A stretch of DNA of 64,000 nt from Platerodrilus igneus (lineage: Eukaryota > Arthropoda > Insecta > Coleoptera > Lycidae), in NCBI GenBank assembly GCA_036346225.1, contig JARFIW010000941.1, forward strand, positions 2,656,001 to 2,720,000. Direction: 5' to 3'. Under the pieces are notes generated by a model, which saw nothing but the letters and a program-made list of their open reading frames with translations, did not search any database and was not told where the DNA came from. Below are positions 1 through 12,569 of the stretch, piece after piece. Made by a program: the position numbers and the translations under genes. Positions within the stretch are counted from its first letter, which is position 1; the number at the start of each line of letters is the position of its first letter.

Positions 1-985
1 AATTAATGTGACAGACGATTTGGTGCCACTCAATTATAACAAGTAGAAATAGTTTTTCAGGGTACGTGATTAGTGTGGCGTTGTTTTTTCCTGCCTATTT
101 TTTTTTTTTTTTTTATTTGGAATTCCTCTTTTATAATTCCTCCATAGAAACCCCGTCCCGCACCACAACAGTACACGGACGCACCCTTATATTGTTACTA
201 GGTACCCGTCCCTTCCGAGTAAATTAAAATTTATTAACTTAGCGCTTACTTTACCTGTAACGAATTAAGAACCACAATAGAATCAGAAAACGCAAACCTT
301 GTTTGATGATGCATTGTGGGGAATATGTTCGAATGATGCAATTTAAAGTTTGCTAGAATAAAGCAGCACATAATTCTGGACAGCAGCAGTTTTTATTGGA
401 GCCAATTTCGTCTTGCGGTATAACAAAATACCCCTGACACAGCCATCCAGAGAGTTCGTTCGGGAGTAAACTACGGCATTATATGCCTTTTCAGAAGCAT
501 CAAAAAAATCACACAAGTTGTAAATACGTTACCCCAGAATACCCTACGTGTTGAGGAAATTTAAAGTCCGAAAATTGAAAAATTGTTTACTGAAATTTGT
601 TCCACAAGCCTTTACTATATGGAAGGGTTTCTTCATCATAAAACAACTTTAATATCCATAGTTGCGTAACTAATAACTTAGTAAAAATTCTCACGGGAGA
701 TAAGAGCCCTAGTGTATCTCAAATTTCAACGACAGCGAAATGAATATTTTGCTTTGTATAGATTTCGTTTGGAAATTTGACCGCAAATTTCAAATTATTA
801 AAGTTTGGACGCCATTTAAGATCCATAACCTTTAAAAAATTGCTTTAATAATGAACAGCATTTCCCATTCAAATATTTTAAATAATTTCGATTGTCAAAT
901 GCGGAGAATTTGTTGCCCATTTAACTAACTGAAATCCCCCAGTCGTAAAGGCCAATTAGTTTTTTATAAAGAAGTTTAGTAGTAC
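1..985. other. AT-rich sequence, nothing recognised
   Basis: No coding region, RNA gene or repeat could be supported here. The stretch is AT-rich with one long T tract near 98-114. Confidence 0.5.
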
Positions 986-995
986 TTATAAAATA

Positions 996-1272
996 GCGTA
1001 GTTGGTATGCGTGTGATTACTACACACAAGGTACCGGATTTTAGTCCCGACACGGTCCGCTTGGAAAATGTTGGGCGAGCATTTTTCACAAAAATACGCC
1101 CTCGTTCGGATGAGAGGTAAAATGGTGGTCCCGTGTGTGAGTGTTGTCACGCACGTTAAAGATCCATACCTTGCTTGGAACAGCAAGGGTTCGACAAAAT
1201 TTAAAAAATTTTCAGGTAAAAAAAACTCACTTCCTGACCAATGTAGTACTTTCGGGTGAAGCATTGGAAAAC
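996..1272 (+). mobile_element. tRNA-derived SINE, copy 1
   Basis: The copy starts with a degenerate tRNA-like head (A-box-like TAGTTGGTATG near 1000, weak B box near 1035-1048, then CGACACGGTCC). The body carries the phrases TTCGGATGAGAGGTAAAATG, GGTCCCGTGTGTGAG and CACGCACGTTAAAGATCC, ending near GCATTGGAAAA. The same body recurs at 1282-1535, 12328-12560 and, on the minus strand, three times at 59.0-59.9 kb, so it is a dispersed family. Short open frames inside it are artefacts of the repeat. The class is inferred from the RNA polymerase III box layout; the family name is not known. Confidence 0.7.
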
Positions 1273-1281
1273 CAAATGTAA

Positions 1282-1535
1282 GGTACTTATAGACTCGTGT
1301 TCGCATCCCGACACGGTCCGCTTGAAAAATGTTAGGCGAGCATTTTTCACAAAAATTCACCCTCGTTCGGATGAGAGGTAAAATGGAGGTCCCGTGTGTG
1401 ACTGTTGTCACGCACGTTAAAGATCCTTACCTTGCTTGGAACAGCAAGGGTTTGGCAAAATTCCAAATTTTCCAAGTAAAAAAAACTCACTTCCTGGCCA
1501 ATGTAGTACCTTCGGGTGGAGCATTGGAAAATCAC
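1282..1535 (+). mobile_element. tRNA-derived SINE, copy 2 (5' truncated head)
   Basis: It follows copy 1 directly in the same orientation. A shortened tRNA-like head with GTTCGCATCCCGACACGG precedes the same body. The body ends with TAGTACCTTCGGGTGGAGCA, like copy 1. Two copies head to tail suggest insertion of one next to the other, or a dimer. Confidence 0.65.
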
Positions 1536-1545
1536 ATTCATTCAC

Positions 1546-3202
1546 CCCATCCAGCTCCCAAAATTTTTGTAACAAAGGTTCTACTCCTCGGACTCTTGAA
1601 CACAGCAATAAACCTGTAATTTGGTCGAGACGTTCTGAATTGGAATTTGACTCATAATAGTGATTCTTAATGTGGAATTTATGACCACCGGTAAATCGGG
1701 ACTTAAGAATTTTAATGATTCCAAAATATGAGGCATCTATAACAGCGTGAATTTCTACAAGGCGGCAAAAAGTTTAGTTGGCTAAACGTAAATTACTGAA
1801 ATGTTTACAAACTACTGGATCGACAACGCAAAATTGCAAACAATCCGTGATTTTGCGTAATACAAACGATTGCACTTTATATTTCACATCATCATTATGT
1901 TGAAATGTAATTGATATTTGCGTTTGATCGCAAACAGGTTTGGAAGGCGCAATAGACGTAAAGATTTTATATACAGATAATTGAAGCAAGTGGCAGCATT
2001 TAGCTATATTAAAATTACTGTAGCGCCGTTTAGTCGACCTCTGACCAGTACAATGCATCGGAATGTAAGCGAGGCGTTTATACTAAAAAGATGATTAATG
2101 GGCCTTGCGGCGCCAGATCTTAAGATGGTCTTGATCGGCAGGTTTCAAGAGCATTATTAACTATACAATAGGAAATTTCGGAAATGCTATTAGAATAATT
2201 TTTGGTACGCTCTTGAAATAACTAGTGCTATTGAATAAGGTATCAAGAGCTGTAAGTTATTTTGCAGTTCAGTTCTAATTGAAGCTTGAATATGAGTTCT
2301 TATTTAAAGGCAGAGACTATAAAATTAAATTTGAGGACATTTGAGGAATTTCACTTTAAATAAATGCGATTCTATATATATATGCAAACACTTAGACAAT
2401 AATCATAAACGTACAAAAAAACTAAAAATTTACACAACTCAGAAAGGAGCAAATGATCACTTTTAGAAACTATGAAAATAATAGTATATTATACATAGAG
2501 GGAGAGAAGTGCCTCATTTTATAGCCCGAGAGCGAAGTCCGAGGGTCAGAAAGCGCTGAGGGAAAAATGGCATTCTCTTCCGAAGTGTATATACTATTTG
2601 TTACGTGTAGTGACGTAGCCTAAAAAACCAAAAAGCAACAGTATGACCGGGCTCAATCGGCGAGTGGACGGGGTAGAATACCTACACTTATACCAAATTA
2701 AAGAAAAGCCTGAAATAAATAAAGAAAAATTACTCACACTCGTAACAACACATACCAAAAAAAAAGGAATTCTATAATTAACCAAAATATGTTCACACAA
2801 TCAATAATTCACACAAAAAAATTAATTAGAAAACGTTACAATTACTGTCCGATATTTATATAAATTAGAAGCATGAACAGTATATTTTATCATTTTATAT
2901 CTAGGGTATTGCCATACCATACATCAAACTTTAGTTTAGTACTCATATAGGCTCTGGTAATGTCACAACAACTAACCTACAGCTATAAATATAATGGCAA
3001 CAACGTTTTCAAATATGGCAGCAAGTTTTTAAACCATTTTCACATTAATGCGTAGTCTATTTTTAGTTATTTAAAAGCAAATAGTGATGCATTAATATAA
3101 TGGCAATAAATACCAAAATAGTTCAATCATTTTCGTAGATGAAAATTAAATTTGGAAATGCATGGGCTTAAACAGAAAAATCCCAAATCGATATGGTCTC
3201 AA
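1546..3202. other. No recognised feature
   Basis: Short open frames exist on both strands (for example minus 1774-2058 and minus 2594-2800), but none shows a known domain and all have low-complexity composition. Nothing else was seen. Confidence 0.4.
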
Positions 3203-3460
3203 CTTAAGTAGTGAAAAAAACACTCACCAGCGTGTTCAAGGTGTGGGAGCTCTCGTTCGCTCCTAGGAACGGAACGGGCCAGATGGCCCTGGGATCACCT
3301 AATGTTGGTGTTCGTCCATGCCCCCAAGGGAACGGCAGTCCAACGGGTCGTTACGTCCCCCCGACGAAAGAAGCTAGAATAATTTCAGGTAAAATTACTT
3401 TATTGTCGCCGCATAGTACCTTTTTATTAAAACCAGAAATACTTGCCGCGCGGTAAGGCG
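3203..3460. other. GC-richer patch of unknown origin
   Basis: This patch is clearly richer in G and C than its surroundings and contains runs such as CCCCCAAGGGAACGG and CCCCCCGACGAAAG. A plus-strand open frame of 81 codons covers 3211-3456 but matches no family I recognise. It could be part of an unidentified repeat or LTR. No function is assigned. Confidence 0.3.
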
Positions 3461-3779
3461 TGGGCGAAATTTTCATAACAAAAACAAAACGAAGAAAATT
3501 ACAACGGATGTTTTCGTCGTGTAAGTTGAACAGCAAGTGGATATCAGGGAGTAGTCACTCTATAGGCGGTTTTAAAATAAAGTTTTTGGCGCCACCAGCC
3601 GCATTGAAACTGAGTAAAAATTGAAAATTCTACAGATATCTGTAACTGTCAATCAAAATGAGCTGCGCGTCTCACAAAATGACGATAACCACACCGACCA
3701 ACGCTTGTTTCAATTCCGTATCTATTTTTGGTTCAGTAGCAGTAATTTCAGACAAAAAGTATTATAATATCACAGTTTA

Positions 3780-3960
3780 GAAAACAGGGATGAAATTCGC
3801 CATAGATTTCCCAATTTAAAGAAATTTTGGTATGTTTATTACCAGTAGATGAAACAGCTTCTATGAAAAAAATTGATCCTGCATGGGTCTACAAAAATCT
3901 ACGAGTTTGCCATGCTCATTTTGTTCCAGAGGATATTTGTCGAAATACGTATGTAGTTTC
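3780..3960 (+). pseudogene. THAP zinc-finger domain fragment
   Basis: The translated frame starting at 3827 contains NLRVCHAHFVPED, which fits the distal part of a THAP domain (a tryptophan followed by VC..HF). Just upstream, in a second frame, is HRFPNLKKFW, which resembles the RFP...W segment of THAP domains, so a frameshift probably separates the halves. THAP domains bind DNA and occur in P-element-type transposases and in host proteins. The open frame runs into unrelated sequence after residue 45; a GTATG at about 3949 could be a splice donor. I infer a transposon or gene scrap, not a working gene. Confidence 0.5.
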
Positions 3961-5060
3961 TAATAAGCATCTTTATATTTTTATTTTACCAATATCTAAA
4001 TTTAAATATATACTTGTGAAACTTAAGTTTGTATTGATTTGATTATATTTTAACATAAAAGCATAAATCTTTCTTAAGGAAACCACAGGTATATTTACCC
4101 TTTTTCATGAATGGAGTGATAAGTGATTTGATAGATTTTTCTTATAACAATTTTGAATATACAGTTAGTAAAATATAAAATGTGATACAGATATGTAATA
4201 CATTGAACAAACTCTAAGTGCAATATTTAACTAAACAAGAATAGGACTCAACAGCAGTGTTCAATGAATTACAATATGATATTACATTTTATATTTACCT
4301 AATTTGTATACATTTCCAAGCAATACATTTGAAATTCCTGCTAAATACGCATTTAGTGGCATTTTTTCCGCCAGATGGCGCTCATCACTAGTTAAGCTTC
4401 AATCTGCATGGTGGTGCTAAACTTAATTGTAATTGTTCATGAACAGTGACGTATCCCTTGTATTTTTAGTCTGTGGTGGATATTAATGTCGTTTAACTAA
4501 AGACCAAAGCTCAAATTAATATAGTTGTTATCGAACGATTAAACTGGAAAAGCACGGTTTAATTGGGGTAATACGCCGCTTTAATTCGGCGAAGCTTTCA
4601 ATGGAAAATACATACGAACCAATTATCGGATACTTAGAACCAGTTATCGCCTATTTAATTTTAACATAAACTTTCCGTTGAGGAATTCTTAGAAGGAGTA
4701 TTTATTATTAATTACAATACAATTTTAAAACACGTGAAAGGGTTATTTTAATTTACGGAACTAATTTTCGTTTTTAACGCCAAAGGGATTTGGGTTGAAA
4801 ATTATTAGACCGCGTATGTCTTATTAACAGGAAAAAATGTACAGGATGCCTAAATAAACGTAACATATTTTTTTTTCACGACTGGCGGTAGAAACATCAA
4901 AAAAATTAAATAATATTGTACTATAGAAAGTGCGTCCCTTACCTTTGACAAACCAAAAATTTAATATGTAAGTAGCCTATCACGGTTTCACCTAGACAAC
5001 AAACTGTTTAAAGAAGCGTTGAAGTTTTGAAAATTTATTTCGATTCTTACGTTGCGTTCG
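3961..5060. other. No recognised feature
   Basis: AT-rich sequence without a supported gene or repeat. Confidence 0.4.
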
Positions 5061-5064
5061 CGCC

Positions 5065-5920
5065 GTGCCTTTATTATTGAATATTCAATGCGATAAAATG
5101 GAAGAACCTCAGGAGATTGTCGATGCAGTTTCTGCGGCGGTTCTAAATCTCTTATTAGCTAAATCAAAAAAGTTACACTATGCAGCTTACAATAGCTTTA
5201 CAGAATGGTGTGCTGAAAAGAAAGCACAATCTTATCTAGAATATGTCATGTTGGCATATTTTGATGAGAAATCAAAAAGCTATAAATCTTCTACGTTATG
5301 AGTACAATATTCTATGAAAAGGTCATGCCTACTAGTTTACCACAACCTTGGTGTAAGCAAATATTCAAAATTAATTGCTTTTTTAAAAAGGAAGTCGGAC
5401 CGTTATCAAGTCAAAGAGTCTAAGTTTTTATCAAGAGATCAAATTGAAAAGTTTTTGTCAGAAGCGGATGACAATGATTGAAATATATAATTATAAAGAT
5501 ACTATAAAAATTGTAAATTTTTATTCATTGTAGGTAGCCTTAATTATTGGAATTGCGGGTGTTCATCTTTAATCATTACAATGCCAAACTCTAAAATCAA
5601 AAGAGTAAGATCATTTGTGGTTACCAATCAAAAATAAAATGTAGGCTTTATGGGTTTATATTGCAAATATGTTGAAGTTCTCTCTTCCTTCTGATGATAA
5701 CCACCGTTGCTATTTCTTATTTTACAAAGGATGGAGATGTACATGTCAACCAGTGGGAAAGAATACATTTGGTAAAATGCCAAGCATTATTGCGACCTAT
5801 TTAAATTTACCTAACCCGTCAACATACATTCATCACTGCTTCAACTGCACTACTTGCAGACTCTGGGGTTGATATTACAATTAGCAAGAGGCATAGAGGA
5901 TGGAAGCTTACGGTTGTGGT
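5065..5920 (+). pseudogene. Fossil tyrosine recombinase (Crypton-like / KIAA1958-like)
   Basis: The first part (5065-5481) reads as an alpha-helical core-binding domain of eukaryotic tyrosine recombinases: YNSFTEWC, then YFDEKSKSYKSSTL, an in-frame TGA at 5299-5301, then SKYSKLIAFLKRKSDRY and FLSRDQIEKFLSEADD. Further on, in shifted frames (about 5660-5915), come FYKGWRC, PVGKNTFGKMPSIIA and a damaged catalytic tail with HHCF followed by LLADSGVDITISKRH. That tail resembles the conserved region around the catalytic His/Arg and the GADITxxKRH motif of this family. Such enzymes cut and rejoin DNA through a tyrosine. At least one stop and two frameshifts show it is dead. The family assignment rests on motif order, not on a search. 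Confidence 0.6.
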
Positions 5921-6219
5921 CTAGAGCAATATTCAAGAATCTGTTCAAAATTAAACAAACATTGCAAATAAAGTGCTAAAAGGTGTCTCAAATACGTGTA
6001 ATTTGTCACAAAAGTGTTAATTTAATTTCAGATAACAAGGTCATAACAAGCGATATTCCTTCAAATATTACCTGTTCTTTCAATAATTGTGGATAAGGTT
6101 CGTTAGTTGTACATATGAATAAAGAATGAGTTTGTGTTTGTAACTTTATTTAAACTGTCAAAATAATGAAAACTCTCTAGGGAGATTTTCCTTATTTCCC
6201 TAGGGAGAAATTGGTGTAC

Positions 6220-6563
6220 TGTGACAGCCCATTTTGCATGTTAGTCTGTCACTATGGTTTATTAAGGATTTTCAATTCATTTTAAATTAGAATACTTATA
6301 ACTGTGAATTAAGTTTACAAAAATATTAATTTGGTTTTGAACTATTACTTATTCTTCAGTGGAAAAATTTATTGAATAGTTGTTTCTGTATTATTTAAAT
6401 TAATGCAGTTATTTTCTAAATAGTTGAGAAATTCAAAGTACATACCATAATAATTATGATTGTTTATGTTTCTACAATATTGTGAGGTTATAGATATTTG
6501 TTAGTTATTTTGTTAACAATTGTCATTAGGTAATTTGTGATGCACGTGCGCATTTTAGATAAA
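6220..6563 (+). repeat. LTR (left, truncated) of a deleted retrotransposon
   Basis: It starts TGTGACAGCCCATTTTGC and is repeated in direct orientation from 7200, with a few percent difference. Identity ends at GATAAAGGTAAAT (about 6575). There the left copy joins internal pol sequence, so the 3' part of this LTR and all of gag lie in the deletion. Confidence 0.75.
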
Positions 6564-7199
6564 GGTAAATATAGGGAATCGATCGGGACTACGCATAGAT
6601 CCTGAGAAAGTGAGCGCAGTAGTAAACATGCCTATACCAAAAACTCCACTTCAGGTAGAACGGTTATTACGGATGGTCTCTTGGTACCGAAAATTTTTAC
6701 CAAATTTATCCGCTATTACAAATCCATTAACAAATTTAACAAAAAAATGTACGTAATTCAAATGGACAGAGGATTGTCACAAAGCGTATGATCATATTAA
6801 AAATTTGTAATAGGAAAGCTTAAAAAAGCTCACGAAAAAATAAAAAATCAATATAATTTGCGACATAGACCAGTAAATTTGTACGAAGGGGATTTCTGTT
6901 GGAAGAAAGGGTATAATTTATCAGACGCTTCCAAAAACTATTTTGCCAAACTTGCAAAAAAATTTTCGGGTTCATATAAAATAAAGAAAAAATTAGGAAT
7001 TATTTATTTTAAAGAAAACTGGCATATATCTGATTTAAAACCGGACTATCCTTTATATGCTGATGAAAAATGGTAATTTTCATTATTCATTTGCAATTTT
7101 AATGAATTCGATTTTTTTTTCAATTGTTTAAATAAACTTCTGTGTTGTGGTTGTTAGCGAAAGCTTTTTCAAAGTTTTCTTTTGTAGGATAGAGGCGGA
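6564..7199 (+). pseudogene. Ty3/gypsy-type pol remnant (RT end and integrase C-terminus)
   Basis: At 6580-6770 the plus strand reads GIDPEKVSAVVNMPIPKTP, then RMVSWYRKFLPNLSAIT and NPLTNLTKK. This is the end of a Ty3/gypsy reverse transcriptase and the linker to RNase H. After about 6805 the frame jumps to an integrase tail: LRHRPVNLYEGDFCWKK ... FSGSYKIKKKLG ... WHISDLKPDYP, ending in a stop at about 7075. Most of RNase H, the integrase core, gag and protease are missing. A purine-rich tract (AGGATAGAGGCGGA) lies just before the right LTR, as expected of a polypurine tract. The element is non-autonomous and old. Confidence 0.7.
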
Positions 7200-7560
7200 T
7201 GTGACAGCCCATTTTGCATGTTAGTCTGTCACTATGGTTTATTAAAGATTTTCAATTCATTTCAAATTAGAATACTTACAACTATGTGAATTAAGTTTAT
7301 AAAAATATTAATTTGGATTTAGGCTATTACTTATTCTTCAGTGGAAACATTTATTGAATAGTTGTGTCTCTCTAATATTTAAATTAATGCAGTTATTTTC
7401 TATATAGTTGGGAAATTCGAAGTACATACCATAATAATTATGATTGTTTATGTTTCTACAATATTGTGAGGTTATAGATATTTGTTAGTTATTTTTTTAG
7501 TAATTGTCATTTGGTAATTTGTGATACAGGTGCGCATTTTAGATAAAGGTAAATTTCTAA
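7200..7560 (+). repeat. LTR (right) of the deleted retrotransposon
   Basis: This is a direct repeat of 6220-6575, beginning TGTGACAGCCC after a polypurine tract. The true 3' end is not visible, because the left copy is truncated by the deletion; the LTR may continue well past 7560. Confidence 0.7.
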
Positions 7561-8444
7561 AACTTGCAAACAGAAGTGGCACTGGTTTCTACAAAATTAA
7601 TTATAATTTTGTAAAGGATATAATTTTCAAGCTATTTTAAATTGAAATCTAATGAGGGAATAATTTATTATTTGGGGTACAAAGATTTTCTATATTTTAC
7701 ATGTAATTATCTGTGTTGATAGGTTTTTGAATTTTATTCAAAATGAAAGAGGAAAAAAGGAGTTAGGAAAATATTTAAGTTTTCAATTTTTGGTAACAGA
7801 TTCTATTTAAAGTAGATATATACTACATGCATGCATATGGCCCCTTACTTGATTTTTATTCAGATACTTTTATTAATTATTTAACATTAATTTCTCACTA
7901 AAAACATTTGACCAATTTTTATTAGTTTTATAGGGTACATTTAATATCAAATTTTACATGTATATTAGGGATAAAAGAACACGCCTGAGATGAGTCTAGC
8001 TAGGTAAAGAGTGTAGTTATGCCATATGAAAATCTTTTACTGTTTTAAGAGGTATCAATAATCTGCGTATTTCTTTTATAAACCACATAGCAGTACTTCT
8101 GACATTATTTTGACACGAGAAAAGTTTCTACTCCCGGTCGTAAATTTTTTTTTTTAAATGTAGTTACCAAAATTTGACAATTTTGCAGTATCTAAATGAT
8201 GCATTGCGACGATAACTATGGAGCTGATTGACGTCACACTGACAAATTAAAATTTTTAAATTGATTAGCTATATAACGTCTGATTCTGAAATCCTCTCAG
8301 ATATTGAAGAGGCTGCTACGCAAGCCACATCGTATCCTTTATAGTTCCATTGAGTTTGTATTAGCTACCTTGTTTGAACGCCATATTGATTTGAGTGGGT
8401 TAACGTAACGTTGTGAGATATTACCGCACTGAGATAAAATCTGC
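7561..8444. other. Probable continuation of the right LTR, otherwise nothing recognised
   Basis: No coding sequence. The 3' boundary of the LTR that starts at 7200 may lie here, but there is no second copy to define it. Confidence 0.3.
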
Positions 8445-8541
8445 CATTAACCAACTAAAACGAGTTAGATGGTGATTCTTATGAGATGATTGTCATTAAC
8501 CAACTAAAACGAGTTAGATGGTGATTCTTATGAGATGATTG
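8445..8541 (+). repeat. Perfect 49-bp tandem duplication
   Basis: A 49-bp unit beginning CATTAACCAACTAAAACG occurs twice head to tail without a mismatch (8445-8493 and 8494-8541). The identity shows it is recent, or an assembly product. Confidence 0.85.
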
Positions 8542-11170
8542 CAAATAAATTGAATTACCTAATGTTCAACTGTTAAACGAATAAATGAATTTAAATAATT
8601 CTCTCATACTTAACTTGTTTCCCACCACTAGCATAACATAGCAGTCTCATTTTGTGTTTAATCACTCTAATCTTATTTCTATATGCTTATTATTATCAAA
8701 CCCTGCAGATACACCAAAAGAGCCTTAATGCTTTCATATGAATGACTTTTTGAAAAAAGTTATCATCAGATCCATGTTATCGTTTTTACCTCACACCCAA
8801 CATGCGCGATATTTCTTTGCTTTATTTTCTGCAGTACTAGAAAAAAAGTGAAATTCATCAAGACAAAACACTAATATTGTAATTTTTGCAAATTACGATT
8901 CAGTAACCAAAGCGTGCTGTAATTAACTAAACCATTATTAGCTGAGAAAGATGAAACATAGAATCTAGTTCTTCAATATTTCCTAATTTAAATAAAGTAT
9001 ATTACTTACAATATGTCGTTAATGAAAGATTGTCAAGTATGATAAACTAGGGCAATTGCAGATGAGCAAATTTTAAATAAGAATTATTTCAAAACAGTTA
9101 TCTTTTTGCATTTGTATCATCTGCAAATAATTTTATACACATTTACCCAGTATCACCAAATGCCTTACTTAATTTTTTGAGAAACGATTTTGTTGTAGTT
9201 TTTATTATTGTAAACCTTTAATGTTCTCCCTTCCATTGCGCTGTTGTTTGAGTTTATAAAAGATTATCTTCGACAAAATAACTAATTTATTATACTTTCA
9301 CCCCTTGAAAGTGTTAAGTAAAACTTAATTCTGTATTTTATTTCTCAAATTTGAGGGGATGCAAAGTATTTTAATTTGCAATATGATTATACCTTTGCAT
9401 AGGGTTTGATAATTACAACCATCAACAGAATTGTACTTCAACTTTATAGGGTTAGACATGGCAATTTGGAAAAATTATTTAAAAAATACGCCTTATTAAA
9501 AAACTTCTTTGTATTTTGCAAATTTTCTGTATAAGATATTGTTTTTGAGAACATTGGAGGTTTTTTGTTCAATTAAGCTTCTATATATCAGAACAACGCC
9601 TTCCTAAGTGTAACTGGACCTAAAAATAATTAAATCTGGCAAAGCTTTAAATAGTTATGGCAAAATTTTTACATGTAGTATTAAATGTTTGAATATCTTT
9701 TATACAGTCAATTGAAAACTGAGTTGCATTCATAAACATACAAATTTAGTAAAACCTCTTTGCTATTTAAAAACGTCGTAGTAACGCAACCCAAATGGAG
9801 TTCTTAATATTAAAGAAATTTCAAGTGGCCGACGTTCTATAGGATTTGGTGTTCAGGATTATCTTGGTAGCTTGAATATTATATAGAATTTTAATTTTTA
9901 GCGCCTTAGATAATAATCCAGCACACAATCTGAAAATGTTCGTATTATTGTGCTCTATCACTTTTAAAATTAATGTTTGAAATAACTTTACCGATGTTGA
10001 AATATTTGAAAAATTAATGAAGAGTATATTTTTAAATTAAAAATTTGTTCAACAAAAGAATTCCTTATTTGTAGACAATATCTTTTCAAATTTTACTATT
10101 TAAAACTTATCAGAAGTTGAACAAGTTTCAGTTATTTGTATTAAGTTTCAAAAGCTTAAATCATATTGCAGTTATCTGCTACTTACCGAAACGCAGAAGT
10201 TGTTAAAAACAGCTATAAAATGAATTACTACCGTTTACAAATGGATTTGTTAAGTTTTCACACAGAGTGGAAATAACGTTAACTTTTATAGGAATGCCGC
10301 GACTTCCAAACTCTGAGCTTAGTGCCGCTTTCACACCCTTCTATAACAAGAACGCGCACAACACTACCGCCGTACCATTGAGGAGCGTATAACTCGCCTT
10401 CCTTAGTTTGCACGCAAGCTTATCCTAGACCCATTATTATTAGAATACTTTTCATGAATAAAAACTATAATCTTTATTCATATGTAGCAGGTTATGTCTT
10501 TTTAGAATAAAAATAAGCAAATTGATGACCATAATTAAATGGTTTCAGGGGCGTAGTCAGAGAGGTGGTTGGGGATGATAACCAGTCCCAAAATCTAAAT
10601 TAGCACCTCAAAAGTATTAACAAAAATTAATAATCAAACTAAGATAAATATTAATACGTCACAGGAAAAATAAAACTTGTATCTCAACAAAAAGAGTTTA
10701 ATAGTAGGATCTAAGACAAAATTCTTCCATACTGCACAGAAAAAATCTAAACTACATATATTTAAGAATAATCTTAAACTTGAGAAAATAGTGTTTCGTG
10801 TTTATTAGAGAGTAATTTAGCTTGATTTGAGAAAGCAAACTATTTTAAAAGATATCCATTTCTTTAATCCAATCAATGGCGTCCTATTGAATGCCATCAT
10901 TATACAAACCGTAACCGCAATTACTCTCTGTATATTTGTTGTGGTTTTTATATTTTTCTTAATTTTCTTTGGGAATTAAACCACTCGTAGCTGTTAAAAT
11001 CGTTTTTATTTACGTTTCGATCCATGACCTAGGAACGTTGTCAAAGTAATAAAAATTTCAAGTTTGACATTTATTACATAAATTGAAAGTGACTTTGATT
11101 TTAATGTTTGATCTATTTGGTTTGAATACATTAGGTGAACATTATAGAGGTGTGACTGCAAAATTTTAGG
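8542..11170. other. No recognised feature
   Basis: Long AT-rich stretch with stops in all frames and no repeat that I could pair elsewhere in the window. Confidence 0.4.
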
Positions 11171-11174
11171 GATT

Positions 11175-11633
11175 TTTTTTAAAAGCTAACGCAATTAAGG
11201 ATGATTCAATGAAACGTGCTGTTTTGGTCTTAAATGTTATTCAATCATCAAATTGTGTGCCCAAAAAACTACTAGTGAAGTGACATACTTAAAGATAATT
11301 TCAGATTTAATTGAACATTTCAGTCCCAAGCCTTCAGTTATTGAGCAACGTTTCCAGTTTAATAAACGAAGCCATGAAGATAATGAATCAGTATCATCAT
11401 TTGAAGCTGAATTACGTCATACAGCAGAAACTGAGTTTCCAGGGAATTTTTTGGAAAAGGCAATACGAGACCGCATAGTTTGTGTAGTGAACGACGAATC
11501 TTTGCAGTGTCGTTTATTGGCAGAACCGGAGTTAACTTCGACATTTGCTTATAATAAAGTTATTTTTTTTTTCAGGACGTTAAAACTTAATTTTCATAAT
11601 CTTTCGGATAATACTCTAATGCAAAACAATTGA
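11175..11633 (+). pseudogene. Retrotransposon Gag fragment (Ty3/gypsy-type)
   Basis: The main frame (11253-11633) reads LIEHFSPKPSVIEQRFQF, then NESVSSFEAELRHTAE, FLEKAIRDRIVC and LQCRLLAEPELT. This is the layout of the Gag capsid region of Ty3/gypsy elements common in animals. Just upstream, LKANAIKDDSMKRAVLV occurs in another frame, so a frameshift lies near 11245. No zinc knuckle, protease or RT follows, and no LTR was found beside it. I infer a 5'- and 3'-truncated copy. Confidence 0.6.
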
Positions 11634-12327
11634 GTATACGGTATGCTAATTATAACAATTACAGAATTCGTTCGTAAAATAGTAAGTATGGCTGTGCCTC
11701 TAAAACCTTTGTTTCGGTCAATTCTGGGACATAAGACTAACATAGTACCACTTTCCCAGTGGAATTTTAAAGTTCTCTTCAAGTCCTTTTCGTTGTGAAG
11801 ACAGGTATTGATTTTGATTTTTAGGAATTATGTTGGTATCGATTTAGAATTTTTGAATACTTTATATAAGAAATGTGCATAATATAACCTAACTCTAACG
11901 CTGCGTGTTGATTGTTCTTGTTCTTAACTATAAATCGCGATAATGGACAACAAAAGTGCCGCACTTTTACACACAAAGAGGAACAGTTGTTAGTGGTATT
12001 GGTAGAAAAGTACCAAAGCTTTATAGAATGCAAAAAAGTGGTCATATTACTTGGATAGATAAGGAGAAATATTGGAACAAAAATTTAATAGTCAAAGTGG
12101 TCGTGTGTATAGGTCTGCTAAAATTTTGAAAGAAAAATGCACAAATTTAAAAGAAAACGAAACAGAAGTATTCTCAATGCTTATTTTGTTGAGGGGGTTT
12201 GGGAATTCAACCCTCCCAGGTATTATATTCAACCCCCGCAGTTGACAAATTTTTAAAACCGGAGGGGATCAAACGCAATACCCCACCACAGTTCAAACAA
12301 AATGAAGAATTTAGTGGTCGGTCTTCT

Positions 12328-12560
12328 AGCGGCGTCGCCGTGAATCAATGTAGTAGACTACGGATCCCAAGATCCTGGGTTCGAATCCCGACACGGCCGA
12401 CTGCTTGAAAAATGGCAGGTGAGTATTTTTCACAAAAATTACGCCCTCGTTCGGATGAGAGGTTAAATGGAGGTCCCGTGTGTGAGTGTTGTCATGCACT
12501 TGCCTGGAACGGCAAGGGTTCGGCAAAATTCTAAATTTCCAGGCCAGACTATTGCCGCCA
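12328..12560 (+). mobile_element. tRNA-derived SINE, copy 3 (best tRNA-like head)
   Basis: The head includes a clean B box, GGTTCGAATCC at 12378-12388, inside GGGTTCGAATCCCGACACGG, with an A-box-like segment near 12328-12340. The body shares TTCGGATGAGAGG, GGAGGTCCCGTGTGTGAG and the GGCAAGGGTTCGGCAAAATT tail with the copies at 1 kb and 59 kb, but it lacks the ACGTTAAAGATCC segment, having a short internal deletion near 12497. Confidence 0.75.
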
Positions 12561-12569
12561 TAGGTAGAT

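Noticed and set aside
12378..12388. Clean B box as a true tRNA gene
   Set aside because: The sequence upstream cannot fold into a full cloverleaf with matching acceptor arms, and the tRNA-like part continues into a repeated SINE body.
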